From Stachybotrys elegans (taxonomy: Eukaryota > Ascomycota > Sordariomycetes > Hypocreales > Stachybotryaceae): a stretch of DNA of 64,000 nt. The DNA lies in the NCBI GenBank assembly GCA_020746835.1, contig JAGPNK010000007.1, positions 434,001 through 498,000 on the forward strand, read 5' to 3'. The notes under the pieces are model-generated. The model saw nothing but the letters and a program-made list of their open reading frames with translations, was not told the origin of the DNA and ran no database searches. The position numbers were made by a program, and so were the translations under genes. Shown here one piece after another: positions 47,757 to 57,157 of this stretch. Numbering within the stretch: the first letter of the stretch is position 1; every line of letters starts with the position of its first letter.

Positions 47757-47794
47757 GAAGAAGGAGAAGAAGAAGAAGAAGAAGAAGAAGAAAA
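47757..47794. repeat. (GAA)n microsatellite
   Basis: About eleven GAA/AAG units just before the coiled-coil gene fragment. It marks the left edge of the repeat-rich block. Confidence 0.85.
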
Positions 47795-47814
47795 CTAATA
47801 GATAGTTTATAAGT

Positions 47815-48097
47815 TAGGCCTTGCTTTAGATCTTACAAAAGCTAATCATACCATTGAACTGGCTGAACTGAAAGCCAAGCATGAGAGCGAGATTGGGATG
47901 GTAGAAGAAGAGAAGAGGGCTCTTGTTGAAGAGAACCAGATTGTTGTTAAAGAGAATAATCGGCTCCGATCTGCTCTTGGGAGAAGTGTTGCCCCTCGGT
48001 TTCAATCTATAGCATTATGGCAATCTGCTCCCCAGCATCAAGACAATGCGGATAGACGCTACAATTTCTTTTCTTTCTTTGGCCGATCACGCAATTA
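47815..48097 (+). pseudogene. 3' fragment of the coiled-coil gene family
   Basis: Conceptual translation from about 47815 gives a heptad-rich segment ending in EEENRLRSALGR-like sequence (ELAELKAKHESEIGMVEEEK, then NNRLRSALGR). It matches the C-terminal end of the 402-residue coiled-coil protein encoded on the other strand at 52501-53709 (LAELNTKHEHAMAVLEEEK, then NIRLRSALGR). Only about 60 family residues are present, followed by an unrelated 30-residue tail, and there is no N-terminal part. It is in the opposite orientation to the other two copies. I read it as a displaced 3' end of a duplicated gene, not a working gene. Confidence 0.65.
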
Positions 48098-48510
48098 GCT
48101 AATATTTCACACCATAGAATCTCGGCCCTTTGCATTTGTTAGATTACCTTTATGTTTACTCCTTTCCCTTCATTCAAAATAAGTTTAACTTAAGCATCTC
48201 CTGCTCTGGTCACATAACCTTAATCGTAATGTTGCCATTTGACGGGATAATACTGCTGATTACAGTGATTGTGGCAGTACTACATGGAACCCAATTGACC
48301 TTACCATATATAAGTAATTACAATTGCCTTACTCTTGGGCCCTAAACCATCCCACTAGCACCTGCAGTCTGTTCAGCCTTTCCTGATCTTCAGAATTTAT
48401 AGGAGGCAATAAGTAACAAGGTACGGAACACGATTACAAAGGTCGCAAGGCTTCTTGTATGGCCAACACATCAGGCTTTCCCCTATCGAACATTACTGCA
48501 TATACCTAAC
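48098..48510. other. AT-rich spacer
   Basis: About 400 bp of AT-rich sequence with no gene recognised. It forms the 3' flank of the helicase remnant on the minus strand. Confidence 0.5.
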
Positions 48511-48773
48511 AATCGCGATCTAATGTGGGATTTCCCGTTTGTGTGCCCCAATGGGTTACAGACCAGTGACTTCGAGGAGGCCCCCTCTGACGACAAAGAC
48601 GATATTAGATCAATAGATAACAATTGGTTAGAAAATTCGATTGAGAAAAGCTTGTGGCTGCAGCGGATGTCAAAGTTTTCCAGCCACATACCGCAATTGC
48701 CTAGAAGATGCCGCCGTGGCTTCGGGCGCCTGGGGAAGGCTTCTGCCTGGTGACTCGATAATCGCGATCTAAT
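48511..48773 (-). repeat. short interspersed element, copy B, with 14-bp target duplication
   Basis: Element at 48525-48759 (235 bp), flanked by a perfect direct repeat AATCGCGATCTAAT at 48511-48524 and 48760-48773. Its left 105 bp match copies A, C and D; the rest matches copy D (for example TGTGGCTG..., then GGCTTCGGGCGCC against GGCGTCGGGCGCC). There are no terminal inverted repeats and no tRNA-like promoter boxes that I can see. The right-hand target duplication contains the stop codon of the helicase remnant, so the element inserted exactly at the end of that gene. Confidence 0.82.
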
Positions 48774-49944
48774 TATCCGTAGCATTCTCCTTGTCCCTGC
48801 CCTTATCTTTAGCAATAACCACTGTCACCACACGGCCAAGATCTTTCAGCCCCTTATGGAGGTCATGCAGCATTGTGCCTCGTCCAAAAACTATCTTCCC
48901 ACCCTCACCCTTGATCTTGAAGACAGGCCTCTTGTCCTTGCCCTTTGGCTTTCCCTTGCCCGTCTCCTTGCCAGTATCAATGGTGTTGATATCACTGACG
49001 ATTACCAGGCCAGACCTCTGTCGAGAGAGCATAACATTGAGACGATACTCGTCTCGAGTGAAACCAGGCCCTGAGAAGGCCGTGGTGCCCATGACAAGCA
49101 TCACAATGTCACCCTCGCGTCCCTGGAAGGAGTCGACAGTTTTGGGCTCTTGTATGCCCGCCAGGATGGTGTACTTTGGATCTTTCTTTAGCTTGCGATC
49201 CAAGGACGCAACATTTGCCTTGTATGGCGAGATCAAAGCAATGCTAGAGAGGTCGAGGCTAGGGTACTTGACAACCAGATCGACAAGGAGGTCCAGGGCA
49301 GTCTCGATCTGGCCATAGTTGATCTTAGACAGGCTTTCTGCGTCGCGCCAGGTGAAGCTGCCATCACAGTGAATAAAAATAGGAAGTAGCTTCCCTTCTG
49401 GTGATGGCTTTATTCCAGGAAAGCGGCGAACGGCGTAAGCTTCGAGTGATCGGCCAGGCTCGTGTCTCGGGAGATTAATGTCGCTGAATTTGCCATACAC
49501 AATCGGGACGTCTGGGTATACTAGCTTGTGGCAGAGATCGAACTGCCCATTGGCCATACGCAATTGTACCGTCAGGCGGTAGACAGGCCAGCCAGATGCC
49601 TTGAGGAAGAGAAGAGGGGAAAGCGTGGCATCACCCTCATGACGATTGACCGGATGATCGTCTAGCGTCTTTATCTTCCCTGCCTTCACTGTCGGCTGAA
49701 GCTGCTTGTCGTCGCCGGCTAGAATGCAAGGCAGCAGACAATTACCCCAGACACTCAGGCAATCGGCGCGTCCCATCATGGCGGCCTCATCAATGACCAT
49801 AGCCTTGGCAGTATACATTTTCCAGGCACAGTAAGGGTCACCGCTAAGCTCTGATTGCGCGGGAGTTGTACAGAGCATGTCTGCAGTACCCAAGATATCC
49901 TCTAGCATGGCGGTAATGTAATCCGACTGGTAGTGTCCAGTTAT
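48769..49944 (-). pseudogene. truncated superfamily 1 (Upf1-like) helicase
   Basis: Open on the minus strand to a TAG at 48769-48771; the first ATG inside is at 49908. The motor's second half is present: DEAAMMGRADCLSVWG (motif II), GDDKQLQPTV (motif III), a motif IV region, VDSFQGREGDIVMLVM (motif V) and RLNVMLSRQRSGLVIV (motif VI), then a lysine-rich tail. The Walker A motif and the first half are missing: upstream sequence runs straight into repeat copy C at 49945 without a stop. With no ATP-binding loop it cannot be a working helicase. The remaining frame is nevertheless uninterrupted for about 390 codons, implying recent truncation or retained selection. Copies of the repeat sit at both edges. 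Confidence 0.75.
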
Positions 49945-50048
49945 GTGGGATTTCCCGTTCGTGTGCCCCAATGGGATACAGACCAGTGACTTCGAGGAGG
50001 CCTCCTCTGACGATAAAGACGATATCAAATCAATAGATAACAATTGGT
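49945..50048 (-). repeat. short interspersed element, copy C, at a gene junction
   Basis: About 104 bp matching the left end of copy B with around six or seven substitutions, ending at CAATTGGTT. No flanking direct repeat is visible. On its left is a 5'-truncated helicase and on its right a 3'-truncated coiled-coil pseudogene. A junction of two unrelated broken genes at a repeat without target duplication suggests ectopic recombination. Its minus-strand frame is continuous with the helicase remnant. Confidence 0.75.
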
Positions 50049-50099
50049 TTTGGAGCTCTTGGATATGCCTACTATCCTCATGATGATCAATAGCGGCTG

Positions 50100-50912
50100 T
50101 TGTGGCTTTGAGCTCTAGATTTCATTGGCGTGACTCTGCTAATCGATCTTGCAGGAAGGTGATCTAGGCCTCATGCTCATCTAGCTGCTCCTCAAGGTCC
50201 TGATTGTGCTTCCCGATCTGGTTGGCATCTAAGATGGTAGATGCTATGGACTCGATTTCGATCATGCGTTGCATCAGTTGCTCTTTCAAGGATCGGATTT
50301 GGGTATCGTTGCTGGCGATTGTTGTCTCGAGCTCTTTTTTTCTCTGGTTGATGAGTGTCTGTGTTCAGGCGTGCTGACTTCTCGATTGCGGCAATATGCT
50401 GCTGGTATTCGCTGACTTTCTTCTGTAGGGTGGCAATCTCGCTTTGCCTAGCTGTAAGCTTTGCCTCTAGATCTTTGATGCGACCATCAGGCCGGCTGGC
50501 GTGTACCTTGGCTATCGATGCTGGCTCAATCACAATTGTTCGCTGCGGTGATTCTTGGATCCGGCTCTCAAGGTAGGCAATGCGGTCACCAAGGCGCTTT
50601 GCTCGCTCATTTCAATTGGCCTGGGCATCATTGACTGCCTTCTCAATCTCTTGAACATGGCGCAGAATGTGGCTAGGCAGCTTGGGCGATTGTGAGTTGG
50701 ATTGCGGCAGAGTGGGATCGGCATTATGGCTATCGGCAACGCGATGGAAAGTAACTCGTTGCTGATCATTGGCCAACGTTCCATCCAGCGCAGCGGGACA
50801 TCATTATCTGAATCGCAGTTAGGACTTGAACCCGGCCTAGCTTTGTGAGGGTTTATACTTGAGTTCAGAGGTTGCCTTTCTCTTGATCGACCGATATCCA
50901 ACCGAGTTCCAT
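50100..50912 (-). pseudogene. degenerate coiled-coil gene copy
   Basis: Sequence-level match to the intact coiled-coil gene at 52501-53709. The N-terminal segment (ATG position 50912; DCDSDNDVPL against DCDSDDDIPL) and a coiled-coil part (residues like IKDLEAKLTARQSEIATLQ) remain. Frames are shifted, a middle section of about 180 codons is missing, and the 3' end is lost at repeat copy C. No single frame spans it. Confidence 0.65.
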
Positions 50913-50944
50913 GACGATAGGGGCTCTCAATCTTCTCTAAAGTC

Positions 50945-51238
50945 AGCAATGTAGGATTTCCCGATCGTGTGCCCCATGGGATACAGACCAGCAACTCCGA
51001 GAACGACCTCTGACGATAAAGACGATATCAAATCAATAGATGACACTTTGCAAGAAAGTCTGTGGCTGTGGCTATGGCGATGTCAAGGTTTTCCGACCGT
51101 AATTGGTGGGAGTTTTCGTTACGATGCCACCATGGCGTCGGGCGCCCGAGAAGGCCTCTGCAGAGATGGCTTCCGCCGCAAGGTCTTGAAGATGGCTTCG
51201 GTGGGTAAATTCGAGAGAAGAATAGATGCCAAAGCAAT
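50945..51238 (-). repeat. short interspersed element, copy D (longest)
   Basis: Element from 50951 to about 51230. The left end matches copies A-C, the right part matches copy B, and it extends further. Short flanking repeat AGCAAT at 50945-50950 and 51233-51238, with partial similarity beyond (AAAGTCAGCAAT against CCAAAGCAAT), is a plausible decayed target duplication. It is inserted just upstream of the start of the degenerate coiled-coil gene: sequence on either side of it aligns with the undisturbed region at about 53715-53760. Confidence 0.7.
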
Positions 51239-51690
51239 AGAAACCGAGCACCTGGAGGTATTGAGTGTGTGAAGCTGTTGGGACCTTCAGCGAAGGGGGG
51301 TGACTCTGGTGATTGTACGGCTGCTGAGACCCCGAGAGGCTCTCAGGGTATGAATATCTCGGGACCTTCAGCGAAGAGAGGTGACCTTGGTGGTCTTAGG
51401 ATAATGCTTGATTGAAAGCTGCGTTGCAGGCGATTGTTTAAAGCAGTTAGGAGGATTATGGTTGCCGTTAGCAATAGAGGTCAGTAATCGACGCGAAAGA
51501 TGTAGGAGGGAAACAGGAGTTAAGAAGGAAACGTGAGGAACAATAAGTAAATAAAAAGAATAAGTGAAATTAGGGTTTGTGCGTTTTCGTTTACCATGAG
51601 CAAGCCATCAATACAGTTGTGTGTTGCCCATTTATCCTGTCAGCTGGCAAACACCAAACTCGCAGGTGGAAACAGTCGTCAAGCACGTGC
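51239..51690. repeat. duplicated upstream region of the coiled-coil gene family
   Basis: Corresponds to 53740-54020 upstream of the intact copy; for example CAGCTGGCAAACACCAAACT here aligns with CAGCTGGTAAACACTGAGCT there. Inside it, a unit of about 80 bp beginning GGGACCTTCAGCGAAG is repeated at 51280 and 51361. Together with the pseudogene it shows that a unit of roughly 1.5 kb or more was duplicated in the same orientation. Confidence 0.6.
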
Positions 51691-51802
51691 CGAATATCCC
51701 GTCTTCCCTCTTTATCACTCGCAATGTCTGCAGCGGCCTGCCACCATTGGTGGGGCAGCTCGTTTGCGTCAGCGCGGCAAACGCAACCCAAGCACTTAGG
51801 CA

Positions 51803-52043
51803 TAATACCGACAATGATTCAGAACCCAAGATGCGTCACGGGGATCAGCGCGATCACAGACTGCACCGTCTCGACCTCGGTCTCCTGGTCGAACTGAATC
51901 ATCCAAGTATAGTAAACCTCCCGGAGGATCTGCGTTAGTATCGCCTGCCGGGCCGCCGCGGGCGAGCTCCTTGGTGGTGTATCGGATGATCTGGTCCAGC
52001 AAGTCGCAGAAGAAAAGACGTTCACTACTATTGCACAGGAGTA
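51803..52043 (-). pseudogene. unrecognised gene remnant cut by a MITE
   Basis: Two adjacent minus-strand frames read SERLFFCDLLDQIIRYTTKE and then ILTQILREVYYTWMIQFDQE, ending at a stop near 51821. They look like one protein split by a frameshift near 51950. The 5' end runs into the MITE at 52044. I do not recognise the family. Low confidence that it was ever a gene. Confidence 0.3.
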
Positions 52044-52298
52044 TCCCTTTAAGTGTGATAAGGTGACCTTGATGTATTCGGCCCACATGCCCCTCAATTT
52101 AGGTTGATACAAGAAGTAACCTTGCCTCTCATAACTGAAGGGAAATAGATAATGTAGCTATATGTATCTAGCAGGAATGCAGTGACTTATAATATAGCTA
52201 ATACTCCTAGTAATTTTAAGTTACTTTTTTAAATTCTATTTTTATTGGTCAAAAGCCCTGTCTGTGACCTGAAGGTCGCTTTATCACACTTAAAGGGA
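52044..52298. mobile_element. MITE with 25-bp inverted repeats and TA target duplication
   Basis: A 255-bp element begins TCCCTTTAAGTGTGATAA (52044) and ends with the inverse, TTATCACACTTAAAGGGA (52298). The full arms, 52044-52068 and 52274-52298, match at 23 of 25 positions. TA lies immediately outside both ends (52042-52043 and 52299-52300). The interior is AT-rich and non-coding. TA duplication and arm length fit a non-autonomous Tc1/mariner-type DNA transposon. No transposase or second copy in the window. Confidence 0.82.
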
Positions 52299-52500
52299 TA
52301 ATAATGGCTTGTGATAGTACTTATAGCTACATATAGCTTAGGCAGTTACCTGTGCTCTTCTGCCTTCAGACGGGCTTCCAGGTAGTTGGCATGGCCGCCC
52401 CCTGAGAGCATCAGCCACCTGTCTCTGAGCAGAGGCCCATTACATGGCTGCCTCCCTTGGAATTGGCAGTCCGGGGCTCCGTCCTGTCGGCTTTCCTGAC
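52299..52500. other. 3' flank of the coiled-coil gene
   Basis: About 200 bp without a recognised gene. It separates the MITE from the stop codon of the coiled-coil gene. Confidence 0.4.
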
Positions 52501-53709
52501 TCACAGCCTATCTCTTTGGCCCCCCCTTCTCCCAAGAGCAGACCTGAGCCTGATGTTCTCTTCCACAATAACCCTCTTCTCCTCTTCCAATACCGCCATC
52601 GCATGCTCGTGCTTGGTGTTCAGCTCGGCCAGTTTATTGGCATGGTCAGCTTCTGCATGATCAATATCATGGGCCAATCTATGAGCCTGCTCCCAGCCTT
52701 TCTGGGAGATGGCAAGATTGGCAGCGATATGTGACTGCAGTTCTTTAATAAGCTTCTTGTCCTCCTGATTATCGGTGGGAACCAGGGCTTCCAGCTCCAA
52801 ATTGCGTTGGAGCGACCCATGCAACCGCTCTTCAAGTAAGGTGATGCGGGCCATCTGCTCGTCAATCTTCTCCTTGAGGTCCTTGTTGCGCTTCTCGGCC
52901 TGGTCGGCATTTGGGCTGGTAAATGCTGTAGAATCAATTTCGGCAAAGCGCTGCTGGGATGCTTTGAGCTGCTCTCCCAAGGAGGTAATTTGGGTCTGGT
53001 TGCCAGCGACTATTGCCTCAAGCTCCTTGATACGCGCCACTGCCACGGCGTCCCGTTGTAATTGCTCTCCCGGATTTCTTTCCTCACAGCCACCAGACAG
53101 TTCAATGCAGGTGTGAGGGTACTGTTGTTTAGGTATGCTGTCAAGTCCGATCGTCCAGTCGGGGTAATCAGCTGTCAGCTTTCGCTCGCTGTTAAGCGAC
53201 CTTCGATTGGCTTCAGTATCACCAAACATGCAGAGGAGCAAGATGGCGCGAGTATAGGAGCGATCCTCAGAGTAGTTCCTCCATATCCGGTGATTGCAAA
53301 TCGAGGTAGATGGAGTAGTGATAGTCTTGGGAAGGAGTTCCAAAATGGAAACCCAATGTTGGCGGAGCATAAGATCGCCATGTTTCTCCAGGAAACTAGC
53401 AACGCGTTGGAAGGTCAATCGCTGCTGAGCGTTGACAACTTTTCTCTTCCAGTGCAGTCCCTCGGGGATCAGGGTCTTGAGTTTTAACGACGGCTCGAAT
53501 AGAGGCTGGAAGGATATCGATCTCTTCTTTTTCTCCTTGCTACCGCTGTCGGACTTTCGCGCGGCGATCTGGCTCAGAGGGATATCGTCATCTGAATCGC
53601 AGTCGGGACTTGAAGGCGGACCAGCTTTGCGAGAGGGTTCGGGCTCCCCAGAGCTCGCCTTTCTCTTGGCCGACCGATCTCTAACCGAGCTGATGTTTTC
53701 TTTTTCCAT
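52501..53709 (-). CDS. hypothetical coiled-coil protein, 402 aa
   Basis: Intronless frame from the ATG at 53709 to a TGA at 52501. I do not recognise a family. The N-terminus is charged and serine-rich (SAKRKASSGEPEPSRKAGPP, then DCDSDDDIPLSQIAARK), perhaps a nuclear-localisation-like region. Residues about 65-165 are probably globular (FQRVASFLEKHGDLMLRQHW). From about residue 225 to the end there is almost unbroken coiled coil (IKELEAIVAGNQTQITSLGE, ending RLRSALGRRG). One degenerate and one fragmentary copy lie nearby, so the gene belongs to a local repeat family in the mobile-element-rich block. It may be part of an uncharacterised element or an expanded lineage-specific family. Confidence 0.6.
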   Translation of the reverse strand: MEKENISSVRDRSAKRKASSGEPEPSRKAGPPSSPDCDSDDDIPLSQIAARKSDSGSKEKKKRSISFQPLFEPSLKLKTLIPEGLHWKRKVVNAQQRLTFQRVASFLEKHGDLMLRQHWVSILELLPKTITTPSTSICNHRIWRNYSEDRSYTRAILLLCMFGDTEANRRSLNSERKLTADYPDWTIGLDSIPKQQYPHTCIELSGGCEERNPGEQLQRDAVAVARIKELEAIVAGNQTQITSLGEQLKASQQRFAEIDSTAFTSPNADQAEKRNKDLKEKIDEQMARITLLEERLHGSLQRNLELEALVPTDNQEDKKLIKELQSHIAANLAISQKGWEQAHRLAHDIDHAEADHANKLAELNTKHEHAMAVLEEEKRVIVEENIRLRSALGRRGGQRDRL

Positions 53710-54241
53710 GGCGATTGGAATCCGCAATCTTCTCTGTACTCGAAAGTAAGGTATTGAGACCTTAGGAGGTGCTCAGTGTGCCAGTCCTCCAGGGAATTTA
53801 TCGAAGAGAGACGAACTTGGTGATCGTGGAGCAATGCTCGACCGAAAAGCCGCCTTGCAAATGCTGGTGCTCGCGGAGATTTATAAAAGAAAAACAGAAA
53901 TCCTTGAGAAGGAAACAAGGCGAAATGAGAAAGGTAGAAAACCTTTAGCACGTGCTTATTCTACCAGCTGGTAAACACTGAGCTTGCCACAGGTGCAAAC
54001 AGCCGTCAAGCCTAGCACCACCTGGTAGCATTTATCAATGTTGATGGCAAAACAAAGAGGCGGCTTGTATATGACGCATGAACACGCCTTCAGTCAATGG
54101 GGAATGGGCGAGACTGTTACAGAAGAACACAGCACGAATAGAGTGAATTGCACGCTTCACAGACCAAAATATGCTATCAATACAACCCCTGTACACTGCT
54201 CATTCCAAACCAAGCCCGCTTATAATAATATATGCTTGTCT
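53710..54241. other. upstream region of the coiled-coil gene
   Basis: The first 310 bp are the intact counterpart of 51239-51690. The remainder is the downstream flank of the F-box gene. No other gene seen. Confidence 0.45.
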
Positions 54242-55744
54242 TCAAAGTTTGGGGGCAACCACTCTTGTTGGTGCAAGAATTTGGTTAAGGGAAGTGGCAT
54301 TCAGCATCCGATCTATGAGCTCCAAGAACCTCAGGATAGTGCTGTGTCCCACAACGTACCGCGGGTCCAATCTGCCCACCGAGGATATCAGTTGCCTGCC
54401 GGGGCAATTCAGTTGTGCCACAGCTTCCCAGCAACGGGTCATGGTGTGGTCAAACTCGGCGTCCCATGTGCTGAGAAGTTGAATCTCCGGTTGTCCGCCT
54501 ACGACCTTGTACCGAAAGATGCAAGAACCCCTCCGGTGGCCGTTCCACAGCTCCATAGTCTGCAGCTTCAGCATATTCTGAGCTGCTGCTGCGGCAGCTT
54601 TAATCAGACTCTGATAGCTTTCGGGAGCCAGATAGCGCGAGGTGAGAGATAGCAGCCTCAGATTACCCCAACGCAGTCCATCTGCAATGTCCGCATTGCT
54701 GCCGGGGTAGAAATTGTGGAAGAAGTCGCGGGCATCCACATTGAGGGCCGCGTGAAGCTCCTCCAAGTGCCGGCTTGATCGTGCCAACTTCTGGCCTAGT
54801 TGTTTTTGAGCAGGCGAGTCTAGGTGCGTGTGATAGGTAGGTTGAAAGTCTTCGAAAACAGACACCCTTTTCAGGGTTGGGTGCTTGGAAAGGACGTCGC
54901 CAAACAGAATTCGGTGTTGCTGATGGCGAATGTTCCGGTCGATGAGCGCCATGGAGCCTCGCCAGTGCTCGTAATTGAAGTCGGTGAGAGCTGGTAGTGC
55001 ACCCAGGATTGGCCCCAGACATTTCGACACTGAAAAGTGTCTGTAGAATTGTCGACGGATCACGAGACGCCCTACTGAAGGCACGGGACGTAGAACAGTC
55101 GCTGCGTGGGAGAGGGACATGCCTCGAGGTCGTCCGTAAACCCTGGCCCTAGCTGTGCACGACAGCTCACGAACTCTATATCCTCTGACAAAACCGTGTT
55201 TTCGATCTGACAGTGGCAACACGGGGAGAGGGTCTGAATAGGACCACGCAGTATCATACTCGCGGCTCTCGAGCTCCCTGCAAAAGTGCTTCTTGTCGCT
55301 AGGAGAATGAACGCTGAGCTCAAGAGTGAGACGTCCCTTGGGGACAGATGGTGCCGTAGATGTCCAACTGGCAAGAGAGCAGAAGAGCTTCTCGACGCTG
55401 CGCCCGAAAGACGCATTGTTCGCCTCTATATCGGCCGGTGTCTCTGGCAAATTGCAGACATCGCATCCGTAAGTGGGCAGTTCGTAACGAAGCCAAACCC
55501 ACTGGGGAAATTTCCGTCGGTGGTCGGTGAAAATGCAATGGAATGCATCAATATCGTGTTGGTTGATTATAAGCCGCTTGAAAAGATGCTTCTCGATTTG
55601 GTACTGCCATTCATTGGAGACTACTGCCAGCTTCGACAGTGGGTGAGAGTTTTGCTTGTTTTCTTCGTCTTCATAGGAGTTGATGACGTTCTCGAGAATT
55701 AAGAGACGTATCTCTGCTGGAAGCGTGGACCATATGCAGGACAT
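54242..55744 (-). CDS. F-box-like protein with DUF6546-type C-terminal region
   Basis: Intronless 500-residue frame from the ATG at 55744. The N-terminus (LPAEIRLLILENVINSY...LSKLAVVSNEWQYQIEKHLF) is an F-box-like segment, expected to bind Skp1 in a ubiquitin ligase. The centre contains RLVIRRQFYRHFSVSKCLGP followed by LTDFNYEHWRG, which I recognise as the pattern of fungal F-box proteins carrying DUF6546. The C-terminus contains leucine-rich segments and an alanine run (LIKAAAAAAQNMLKLQ). Such genes are expanded in filamentous fungi and targets are unknown. It borders the mobile-element-rich block. Confidence 0.72.
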   Translation of the reverse strand: MSCIWSTLPAEIRLLILENVINSYEDEENKQNSHPLSKLAVVSNEWQYQIEKHLFKRLIINQHDIDAFHCIFTDHRRKFPQWVWLRYELPTYGCDVCNLPETPADIEANNASFGRSVEKLFCSLASWTSTAPSVPKGRLTLELSVHSPSDKKHFCRELESREYDTAWSYSDPLPVLPLSDRKHGFVRGYRVRELSCTARARVYGRPRGMSLSHAATVLRPVPSVGRLVIRRQFYRHFSVSKCLGPILGALPALTDFNYEHWRGSMALIDRNIRHQQHRILFGDVLSKHPTLKRVSVFEDFQPTYHTHLDSPAQKQLGQKLARSSRHLEELHAALNVDARDFFHNFYPGSNADIADGLRWGNLRLLSLTSRYLAPESYQSLIKAAAAAAQNMLKLQTMELWNGHRRGSCIFRYKVVGGQPEIQLLSTWDAEFDHTMTRCWEAVAQLNCPGRQLISSVGRLDPRYVVGHSTILRFLELIDRMLNATSLNQILAPTRVVAPKL

Positions 55745-57157
55745 TCTGGTAGGTGATGTATATATGATGGTAAAGCAGAGTAGAAAGCAGATGAAAGAGT
55801 AAGAGCAATGAGAAGAATGAACTCAGCAGCAGCATAGTCAGAGTTGGGTATCTTGATGAGAAGGGAATGATGGACAGGTTTTTTCCATCTTGCTGGGAGG
55901 AAAGGTGTTTAAGTACGCTGGCAGACGTATGAAGATTTACTCTGTGGCGCTTTCACTGTGACTCAGAATCATCTTGATATTTACAGTTTTCGTGAAAGTT
56001 GAGAGCATAAAGTGCCAATGTTGGACGCTTGATCTAGGTGTAAGTGAATGAGGTAGCCTCCTATTTAAGGAATACATAGAGTCAATGAGATGGGATATTC
56101 AGTTGTTGCAAACAGGCCTCAGTCATTTGATTCGATATACTTTTATGCCCGGAGCATTGGTGATATGACTTTCGGCGCGAGGTGTTTCCTGGATGGTGTT
56201 TATAAAGAAACAGTGTAAGAAGAAAAAAGTTTGAAATATTCGCATGGTCACATGGACTCAGCTCAGGAAGTATATTGCCTGAGGACATGTCATTCAACAA
56301 ATAAGAAATATAGTACATGATCTGCTTGGGTTTCGGTCTTTCTAAGTTTTGCATTTTTGAAACGCTACTTATGCTCCGGATATTGCGTCTGATGATGGAG
56401 GGCCAATAGCGCTGCGCCAGAGGCTTTCTCAGGATAGGCAGGGCCTTGCTCTGGAAGGCGGAAGCGAAATCCAAGCACGAAATTGAGGAGGTTATTTTGA
56501 AATAGCATGCTTGGGCGGTCGAACTCTACTTTACGGTGGTGGCGGATATTGGTGAAGTTCCTGACCAAGGGTATGGACCACCAACCAGATATTTTACATG
56601 GGACTAGATGATGCTTTGACATTTAAAGCAAAGAAAGAGATCTCCGATTTTGGTAGTAAATCTTAGTATATGGTAGCCAATGCCCCCTTGCTTGCTTCCC
56701 TGCCATGCTGCGACTATTGGCTTGGTTGTCTATTATTTTTCTCTGCCTTTTTCTCATCTTCCTCTTCTTCAAATTTAGTAGCCTTGCTGTATATACATAT
56801 TCAGTAGCCATGGAATACATCACGGCGTTCATTGTTTAAATTATATTATTTCTGTGCTGCATGACATTTGGTCGTTGGACCCTGCTTCTGATACGTCATG
56901 CCTTGGAGGGGCAGAAATCCCACCGCCCGCCAATTGCCCCTCCCGAAAGTCGGAGTCTGGGGCAGAAATTTGCCTACCCACCTTGCTGATAGCGTCTTAT
57001 CCACAGCTGTATGAGTCGCAGCTGCTCCGAGTCACACCTGGACTCTTTGCCCAGCCCATTGGCATCTTCCGTCCTCCTCTATCGCCAGTCGACGGCCTCT
57101 TCTCCTCCAAAGGAACGATTCGTCCACGATAGCCTCGAATCGCCAATCGCCGGCACC
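55745..57157. other. divergent intergenic region, F-box gene and LYS2
   Basis: About 1.4 kb, AT-rich in the middle. No gene recognised. It must contain both promoters. Confidence 0.55.

Noticed and set aside
48405..48430. AAGTAACAAGGT resembling the 3' end of small-subunit rRNA
   Set aside because: The match is about a dozen bases and flanking sequence is not rRNA-like.
48525..50048. Copies B and C as LTRs of one retroelement around the helicase
   Set aside because: B is 235 bp with its own 14-bp target duplication, C is a 104-bp partial copy, and no gag/pol lies between them.
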